The notes under the pieces: model-generated
The model's database searches: none
What the model saw: the letters and a program-made list of their open reading frames with translations, nothing else
What the model was told of the DNA's origin: nothing
DNA from: Halicephalobus mephisto
Lineage: Eukaryota > Nematoda > Chromadorea > Rhabditida > Panagrolaimidae
DNA length: 64,000 nt
Direction: 5' to 3'
NCBI GenBank assembly: GCA_009193035.1
Contig: SWDT01000045.1
Location: 372,001 to 436,000, forward strand
In this document: positions 57,701 to 64,000 of the stretch, piece after piece
How positions within the stretch are numbered: the stretch's first letter is position 1
How the letters are laid out: every line of letters starts with the position of its first letter
Position numbers and translations under genes: made by a program

Positions 57701-60531
57701 TGTCGAGGAATCTTCGAAGATGGATAAAGCAATATGAACTGGCTAAAACTGAGGAAATTTCAGTCGTTTCTGAACTTGTTTCTTGGCTAGAATCCAACAT
57801 TCCTGAACAAAGACGGACTTCGATTATCCACGGGGATTACAGATTAGATAATCTTATTTTTGATGACGTCACACACGAAACTAAAGCTGTTCTGGATTGG
57901 GAACTTTCGACCTTGGGAGATCCGTTTTCGGACATCTCGACCGCCCTCCTGGGCCACTACAACCCCATCAAAGACACTCCCTTGCCGTCTTTGGCCGGAA
58001 AAGAATCTTTAAACGCCTTAGGAATTCCAAAAGTTGAAGAATTGTTGAATCTGTATTATCAGTTAACAAATCAAGAACCTCTGAAGGATTCTGAATGGGC
58101 CTTCTACGTCGCCTTCGTCTGCTTCAGGTACTCCGCCATTGCCCAAGGCGTTTATAAAAGGTTTCTCCAAGGTCAGGCCAGCAGTGCCGAAGCCGGGAAA
58201 TTCAAAATACTTCCTAAAATTCTGGCAGAATTAGGATTGAAAATAATCAAAAATTCCACAAAACCAAAAAGTAATTTTTTTGCTATTTCGCCTCAGGCAC
58301 TTTCGGGAAATTCTGGAAAAATCTACAAAGAAATTAAAGAATTTATTCGCGAAAAAATTATTCCAAATGAATCCAAATTTGAAAGTTTCTTGAAAAATCC
58401 CGAAACCGCTTGGACCGTGAATCCGCAGATTCAGAATCTCAAAGAAGAAGCGAAAAATTTAAAACTTTGGAATTTGTTCATTTCTAAAAACATTGATCCG
58501 GACGGAAATTACGGTATCGGATTATCGAATGTGGAATACGGTCATATTTGTGAAGAGATGGGAAGGAGCATCTACGCTCCAGAAGTCTTCAATTGCAATG
58601 CCCCAGATTCTGGAAACATGGAAGTTTTAATAAAGTACGGTACAGAAAAACAAAAAAAAATCTTCCTAGAACCGTTACTGGAAGGCGAAATTAGAAGTTG
58701 TTTCTCAATGACGGAACCCGATGTTGCTTCCAGCGATGCCACGAACATCCAGGGACACATCGCCAAAGATGGGGAAAATCTGGTAATAAACAGTAAAAAA
58801 TGGTTCATTACTGGAGCCGGTCATCCAAATTGTAAATTTACGATATTTATGGGAAAAATAAGTGGATGGAAAAATAAACCAATTCACAAACAACAAACCA
58901 TGGTGATCATCCCGATGGATTCTCCCGGGATCAAGATTGAAAGGCCGTTGTCGATTTTTGGAATCCAAGATCCTCCATGTGAGTTTTTCGATGAATAATT
59001 TTTTGATTTTACTGTAATACAGTGAAACCTCGCTAAAAACAACCCGAAAAGACGACAGAAAAGTTGTTTTTACAGAGGAGTTGCTTTTATCGAGGGGTTT
59101 ACTAGGAGAAAATCCACAGTAGGGGTCGGAACCGAGTTGTCTTTAAAGAGGATTTGCTCTTATCCAGGGTGTTTTTAGCGAGGTTTCACTGTATTTAAAA
59201 ATTTTGCAAGATCTGTTAGAAAATTCAGAAATATTTTAAAATTTCTTAGAAAATTGTAAATTTAATCGAAAATTTCGAAATTTTTCAGAATTCTTCAAAT
59301 TTTTAGAATTTTTTAGAATCTAATAGGTATTTTTGAAATTACATAAAATTTTGATTTTTAAATATTCCAAATCCTGGAAATTAACATAGTGTCGATGAAG
59401 TAGAAGGTAAAAAAATAAGAAAAAAGAAAAAAAAATAAGAAAAAAAATAAGAAATAAGAAAAAAGAAAAAAAAATAAGAAAACTAAAAAAATAGGGTTGT
59501 TATCTTTTTCGTCACTATTCCCAAAACTCTCTTCGAAAAGAGTGTGTAAAAATTTGTTTTACACACTCTTTTTTTGGAGAGCAGCAGTAGGATTATTTTT
59601 CTCTGTTCGTCTCCAAAAAAGAGTGCGGGAAAAAAATTTTTACGTGCTCTTTTCGAAGAGAGTTTTGGGAATAATGACGAAAAAGACAACAACCCTACAA
59701 AAAAAAAGTGTTTCGCGCCCACGTAAAAAAGGAAAAACGGAAAAAGCAGGGTCTCGCAACGAAAGGAAGAAGGCGCGGGTGGGAAAAGTTTTATAATCAT
59801 TATTATCAATTTTTGTAAGAGATAAAACTTGGCGTTTTTTATATATCTTCGCTGCGACTTGCTATTATCTGCATCTGGTCCCGTCCAGTAGAAGTAGACT
59901 CCGTAAATCTCTTTTACAATAAAAATAATTTGACGATTCATTTTTAATTTTGAAAATAATTTAGATGGACATTGTGAAGTCATCTTCGAAAATGTGGTTG
60001 TTCCTTCGTCGAACTTGATTCTCGGAGAAGGAAGAGGATTCGAGATTGCCCAAGGGAGATTAGGACCAGGAAGGATCCATCACTGTATGAGGTTAATCGG
60101 ACACGCGGAAAGGTCGTTGGAATTAATGATTCAAAGGGTTTTTATATTTTTTTTATTTTATAAAAAATTAACTTCAGGCAAAAACGAGAATGGTTAAAGG
60201 AAAATTTCTCATGGAACATCAAGACGTCAGAAAATCCATCGCGAAATCGAAAATGGAAATCGAACAAGCCAGATTACTGGTTCTGAAAACGGCTCATTTG
60301 ATAGATACGGTAGGAACCAAGAATGCCCAATCAGAAATCGCCATGATCAAAGTTGTTTGTCCTCAAATGACTCTCAAAGTGGTGGATCGAGCCATCCAAA
60401 TCCACGGAGCAGGAGGTTTATCCCAGGATTTCCCGATGGCGAACTTCTTCACCTGGGCCCGAGCCCTCAGACAAGCCGACGGACCTGACATTGTCCACGT
60501 CGAGACAGTCGCTAAAAACCTCTTAAAATGA
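54728..60531 (+). CDS. ACAD10: ACAD10-like HAD-kinase-acyl-CoA dehydrogenase fusion
   Basis: Eight exons join in frame: 54728-54881, 54929-55077, 55644-55934, 56310-56487, 56529-56689, 57403-58978, 59965-60137 and 60178-60531, giving 1011 residues (human ACAD10 is about 1059). Residues 1-30 are basic and Ser-rich, fitting mitochondrial targeting. HAD domain: VVFDMGGVL (Asp37, with Gly for the second Asp), LTNN (Thr149), RKPEKQIF (Lys184), FVDD (208-209). Kinase domain (about 258-590): HGDYRLDN at 454 and DWE at 476, the phosphotransferase catalytic and metal sites. The acyl-CoA dehydrogenase domain (about 600-1011) has [36 protein letters not shown] and ADGPDIVH, where MCAD has its catalytic Glu. 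Vertebrate ACAD10/11 act in breakdown of 4-hydroxy fatty acids by phosphorylating the 4-hydroxyacyl-CoA. Introns hold three MITE insertions. Exon 2's GTCCGA donor is the weakest site. Confidence 0.94.
55140..55560. repeat. Dispersed GAATTCCCGCGCAGA repeat, 2-3 tandem copies
   Basis: Units with TTTTGAATTCCCGCGCAGAC, AGGGCGAGAG and CCAATCCTAAAATTTCC, in intron 2 of the ACAD10-like gene. Another copy (GAATTCCCGCACAGAG, TAAATTTGGCAATTCCC) lies at 50870-50960 in an SLC19 intron. Confidence 0.78.
56835..57252 (+). mobile_element. Composite MITE-hairpin-MITE block in ACAD10 intron 5
   Basis: MITE copies at 56835-56994 and 57093-57252 flank a spacer with TTGGATAGTG facing CACTATCCAA. Order, orientation and sequence match the block at 43241-43653. 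Confidence 0.82.
59020..59191. mobile_element. Tc1/mariner-type MITE in ACAD10 intron 6
   Basis: The 172-bp element starts CAGTGAAACCTCGCTAAAAA and ends in its inverted copy, flanked by TA at 59018 and 59192. The interior has a second palindromic layer (GTTGTTTTTACAGAGGA and related). No coding capacity. Confidence 0.9.
59494..59695. mobile_element. Long-inverted-repeat MITE in ACAD10 intron 6
   Basis: A 202-bp element with inverted ends of about 49 bp (GGGTTGTTATCTTTTTCGTC onward, two mismatches), flanked by TA at 59492 and 59696. Open frames across it on both strands are artefacts of the palindrome. It is a different family from the 59020 element. Confidence 0.88.
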
Positions 60532-60651
60532 TGTACCGATTGGGTTACTTCATATATCCAGAAATCAACTAAAGTCCTTATTTTTTTAGAATAATCTTCT
60601 AATGATAAATCTTTAGTCAGGATGAACTTTTTTGAATTTCTATAATCTTCT

Positions 60652-61084
60652 CGTTGGATCGGGCACATATTCTTAATAGGAAGCGCAACCGACCGGGAGC
60701 GCTTGGTCCCGAACGGATTCTTAGTATCAATAGAAAATACATGGTCCCGAACAGATTCTGTTAGCACCGACAGAGAATATTTGGTCCCGAGCGGATTGCC
60801 TTAGCACCGACAGAAAATACATGGTCCCGAACAGATTCTCTTAGCACCGACAGAGAATATTTGGTCCCAAACGAATTTCCTTATCATCGATAAAAGAACA
60901 TTTGGTCCCGAGCGGATTGCCTTAGCACCGACAAGAGACATACAGTTCCTCTTGGCAGGAAGTTCAGTTGGTTGTTTATGTCGAGTTCGGCATAGTGTTT
61001 CTTTGTACTGTGCCTAAAACATTTAATAAACCTTTTCTATACTATTTTCCTCTCTCATCCAGACGTGGATCACTCGGCGTGACA
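60652..61084 (+). mobile_element. Solo-LTR-like segment, copy 2, with internal tandem expansion
   Basis: Starts CGTTGGATCGGGCAC and ends CACTCGGCGTGACA, matching the segment at 19832-20078 at both ends, with the shared AATAAACC and CATCCAGACGTGGATCACTC. Between 60705 and 60935 the unit GGTCCCGAACGGATT...TTAGCACCGACAGA is repeated about six times (period about 40 bp), which explains the greater length. It lies 120 bp after the ACAD10 stop and may supply its polyadenylation site. Confidence 0.7.
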
Positions 61085-61272
61085 GATACAACGCTTCTAA
61101 CAAAGTCCATTCAGCAAATAATTCCTTCAAGAACGAATCGGTTCAAGTTTCCTAATTGCTGTATCAAGTAGTTTTAAAAATGGAAAGTAAATCAAATAAC
61201 TACATGTTTAATCAAGTATTATCCGGTCCATTTAGCTTTAGGAATTGTATTGCATTAGAGAATTCCTTTAGA

Positions 61273-61400
61273 AGATGTTGAGACAGAAAACAAAACTAGA
61301 AAGAGATAGAGTACCTGAAGCAACAGCCTGAATATCAGGAAACATGGAATACTGTATGTTATGAACGACGTTCTTGATTTTCTTGTAGGAGAGTAGTATA
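61273..61400 (+). repeat. Dispersed GTACTGTAG repeat, single copy
   Basis: Shares AGACAGAAAACAAAACTAGA, GAAGCAACAGCCTGAATATC and GGAATACTGTATG with the array at 24410-25170. Confidence 0.72.
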
Positions 61401-61499
61401 TATAGGGCATCTCTAGGACACCCTCCCCTCATTTACCCCTCCGGGGTATACGGGGTATTATGTTGTGTCTTTTTTGAAGTTGATTTTCATCGTTTAATC

Positions 61500-61965
61500 G
61501 ATTTTATATTTGAATTTTTTTAAATTTATTTAAAATTTTAAAATTAATTTTAGTTTTTTATTTAAAATTATTTAAATTTATTTTAGTTTTTTTTATTTAA
61601 AATTTCTAAATTAATTTTAGTTTTTTTATTTAAAATTTCTAAATTAATTTTAGTTTTTTTATTTAAAATTTCTGAATTAATTTTAGTTTTTTTTATTTAA
61701 AATTATTTAAATTAATTTTAGTTTTTTTTATTTAAAATTATTTAAATTAATTTTAGTTTTTTTAATTTAAAATTATTTAAATTAATTTTAGTTTTTTTTA
61801 TTTAAAATTTTAAAATTAATTTTAGTTTTTTTATTTAAAATTTCTAAATTAATTTTAGTTTTTTTTTATTTAAAATTATTTAAATTAAATTTAATTTAAT
61901 TTTCTTAAATTTTAATTTCTAAATTATTTTAAATTTTGATTTTTTTTTAAATTTTAAAATTAATT
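61500..61965. repeat. AT tandem repeat, about 30-bp unit, upstream of the HP1-like gene
   Basis: About 14 units of AAATTAATTTTAGTTTTTTT. Each carries a TTTTAG, so the array is full of potential splice acceptors ahead of the start codon at 61970. Confidence 0.85.
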
Positions 61966-61969
61966 TTAG

Positions 61970-62839
61970 ATGAGTGACACCTTTGAAATCCGATCTATCC
62001 TCCGTCAAGGTACGGCAGAAGACGGCAAGCGGAATAATGGAATGTTTTTGGTAGAATGGAAGTGAGATTATTTTTGAATTTTAAATTATGTAAATTTCTA
62101 GAAGTTAATAAGTTTTGTTTTTTTAATTAAAACTTTTAAATTTTTACTTTTTAGTGATTTTAGGATTTTTAAAATTTGGAAAATTAAAAATTTTATGAAT
62201 TTTTTAAAAATTTTCAATTTTTAGAATTATCTGAAATTGGAGATTTTAAAAATTTTCAAAAATATTTTTGAAATAATTTTGTAAAATCCAGATTTTAAAA
62301 ATTTTCAAAAATATTTTTGAAATAATTTTGTAAAATCCAGATTTGTGGAGATATGAGATATTTCAGACCGTCTTTTGTATCGAAAGAAAGTCTAGACAAA
62401 AATGCGATTGATGACTTTTTAAATAGAGGACCAGCATTAGAGGGTAAGGTACTCGGTCCTGTGAAACCTAACAACTCCAAAGCCCAGGATTTAAAAAATT
62501 GGAAATGGGCAGTTCAATTGTGAGTTTTTACGATTTTAAAAATTATAAAAAAATATTTTTTTAAAGATTTTTAATTTTTGAATTGTTTAAAAAATTAACA
62601 AAAATCTTTAAAAATTAAAAGAAAAATTTTCGAAAAAATTCAAAAATTTATTAAAAATTAAATTTTTTTGGTGATTTTTTAAGTTTTTTAAATTTTGAAA
62701 TGTTTTTAGTCCTAACAAAGTGGAGCTCACGTCCTACCAGGAACTTGTCGAGAATTTTCCACAACTTCTGATTGCATTTTATGAAAAAAGAATGGAAATT
62801 AATGATTGTGTTGATAATAACAACATTGAAGAAAATTGA
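61970..62839 (+). CDS. Small HP1-like chromo/chromoshadow protein
   Basis: Exons 61970-62061, 62367-62519 and 62710-62839 join in frame to give 124 residues. The ATG sits directly after TTTTAG. The N-terminal half (FEIRSILRQG, then NNGMFLVEWK, residues 5-31) resembles the first strands of a chromo or chromoshadow fold. The C-terminal part (NWKWAVQFPNKVELTSYQEL, then FPQLLIAFYEKRMEI, residues about 74-111) matches the end of HP1 chromoshadow domains, whose signature is CPQ-V-I-FYE-RL. A linker of about 40 residues with a Lys/Pro/Asn-rich piece lies between. HP1 proteins bind methylated histone H3 through the chromodomain and dimerise through the shadow domain. The aromatic cage cannot be confirmed here, so methyl-lysine binding is uncertain; the protein could be a shadow-only adaptor. 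Confidence 0.75.
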
Positions 62840-62876
62840 AATTTTTTAAAATGTTCGATTTTTTCATGGGATCTTT

Positions 62877-62882
62877 AATAAA
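62877..62882 (+). terminator. Polyadenylation signal of the HP1-like gene
   Basis: AATAAA, 38 bases after the TGA. Confidence 0.75.
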
Positions 62883-63017
62883 GAACAACATGATTTTTTT
62901 TGCTTTGGTGAATCAATGTCCTAGGATCCTACTGTCAGTTCAGGAAGTATGCTGAATTTCACTCTTTGGTGATGCAGATATATAACCGTGAATAGACCTA
63001 TCGGAGATGATCCGATG

Positions 63018-63520
63018 CACAAAAAGGTACATGGGATATGACGTGTAGATATATTAAGTTGACATTAATGATTGTATGTGATGTGTCGGATACATTACAT
63101 CCAATGCATGGATATGTTAAGTTGACATTAATGATTGTATTCAGTTTATTGAGATATTAAAACAACTAATTTACTGGATACATTATATTCAATGCATTGA
63201 TATGTTAATGTGATATTAATGTATTATATTCAGTGTATGGATATATTTAGTTGATATTGATGTATCATATTCAATATATGGATATATTAAAACGACTAAT
63301 TTATTCATACATTGAATACAACACATTGGCATTACATTAACATATCATGGCATTGAATATAATGTATTCGGTAAATTAGAGTTGTTTTAATATCTCAATA
63401 AACTGAATACGATCATTAATGTCAACTTAACATATCCGTGCATTGTATGTAATGTATTCAGTAATTAACTGTAATGTATTTGATAAGTTAGGATTGTTTT
63501 AATATATGTGTTTTTAATGC
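63018..63520. mobile_element. CACA-ended element, copy C, diverged
   Basis: Starts CACAAAAAGGTACATG like copy B and is built of similar subrepeats (GATATATTAAGTTGACATTA, then GTGTCGGATACATTACAT). Its two halves are inverted relative to each other (TTAAGTTGACATTAATGAT near 63055; CATTAATGTCAACTTAACAT near 63410). The right end is decayed (GTGTTTTTAATGC). Confidence 0.68.
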
Positions 63521-63589
63521 TTGGGCTTAGTTATTATTATTGTTATTTTTTGGAATTTATATATCGTTTTCGAAAATAAAGAAGGATAA

Positions 63590-63940
63590 ATGATCTTTCT
63601 TGAAAGTCTCGTCAATCCTAGAGCAATTTTCGATGAAAGCGGGTTTTTCTCAAATCAGAATCTGCCATTCTGTAAATGTTAAACACGGCACTTAATGCCG
63701 TCCTCGATCTACATGATGACTTAAGTACAAACTACGTCCAATTAACTTGGGTGTCAGCAAGCTGAGAGGAAACTCGTCAATCGGTTTTCGATTTAGCCCG
63801 CGGCAAGTCAGCGATCGGCCGAGAGCTCTCTTTCCTCCCGATGTGGTAGGGCTCCCTCCCGCGGCAGGATAGACACAACTTTTTAACAGCTCTTTTCTAA
63901 CGATATCTATTATATATAACAGTGCTGGAAAACTTGATTC
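63590..63940. other. GC-richer segment at the right edge, unassigned
   Basis: Contains two CCCGCGGCA words (TTTAGCCCGCGGCAAGTCAG and CTCCCGCGGCAGGATAG) and CGATCGGCCGAGAGCTCTC. No frame stays open on either strand and no known RNA was recognised. Possibly an LTR or an exon cluster continuing past the edge. Confidence 0.3.
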
Positions 63941-63959
63941 CGAAATTAGTGGGAATCGC

Positions 63960-64000
63960 TACCACCTTCGCAGGGATTTTCGTAGTAACAGTTCGCATTT
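63960..64000. repeat. Edge copy of the CTACC...GGTAG hairpin repeat
   Basis: GCTACCACCTTCGCAGGGAT then TTTCGTAGTAACAGTTCGCA resembles the hairpin core of the SLC19 intron repeat at 53030-53475. Confidence 0.5.

Noticed and set aside
59483..59983. Proteins of about 100-166 residues around 59.5 kb
   Set aside because: They arise from the palindromic MITE at 59494-59695, inside an intron.
62340..62366. Earlier acceptor for exon 2 of the HP1-like gene (after AAAATCCAG)
   Set aside because: It brings an in-frame TGA; the TATTTCAG acceptor at 62366 keeps the frame.

Overview
The window is nuclear DNA from an animal, most probably a nematode. The evidence is two transthyretin-like (TTL) genes of the nematode-expanded family, spliced genes whose acceptors end in TTTTCAG or TTTTTAG, several start codons sitting directly behind such an acceptor (as expected when a spliced leader is trans-spliced on), U1 and U4 snRNA genes close to Caenorhabditis-type sequences, and Tc1/mariner-type debris. 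The DNA is very AT-rich and repeat-dense. I cannot place it below phylum.

Layout. 1-6.9 kb: tandem repeats with some GC-richer islands that look like decayed or unrecognised exons. 7.0-9.7 kb: two tandem TTL genes (+). 10.4-11.0 kb: a ~560-bp dispersed element. 11.6-14.3 kb: a three-exon type-B carboxylesterase (-), with a SINE in its first intron. 14.8-18.3 kb: small DNA transposons and minisatellites. 18.4-19.5 kb: a minimal matrix metalloproteinase (+). 19.8-25.8 kb: a solo-LTR-like segment, U1 snRNA (-), a small secreted cysteine-containing protein (+), an inverted copy of the 10.4-kb element, a repeat array, a 5'-truncated SINE and U4 snRNA (-). 25.9-34.7 kb: mostly repeats, including a large family of potential hairpins. 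34.7-38.8 kb: an unrecognised four-exon nuclear-type protein (+). 39.8-41.1 kb: a ZnT zinc transporter (-). 41.3-50 kb: repeats, a Tc1 relic and a GATA-motif cluster. 50.1-53.7 kb: an SLC19 folate/thiamine-type transporter (-), divergent from an ACAD10-like three-domain enzyme (+) at 54.7-60.5 kb. 60.7-61.1 kb: a second LTR-like segment. 62.0-62.8 kb: a small HP1-like chromo/chromoshadow protein (+). 62.9-64 kb: a third copy of the 10.4-kb element and a GC-richer tail.

The genes do not form an obvious pathway or operon. The two TTL genes are a duplicate pair. SLC19 and ACAD10 share an upstream region of about 1.05 kb. The most unusual material is in the non-coding part: a dispersed GGTCCTGAC...GTCAGGACC hairpin family, hairpin repeats with a compensatory base change near 53.1-53.5 kb, composite MITE-hairpin-MITE blocks at 43 and 57 kb, and well-preserved insertions with clear target-site duplications. 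Exon boundaries were read by eye from splice signals and reading-frame continuity; no alignment or RNA evidence was available.
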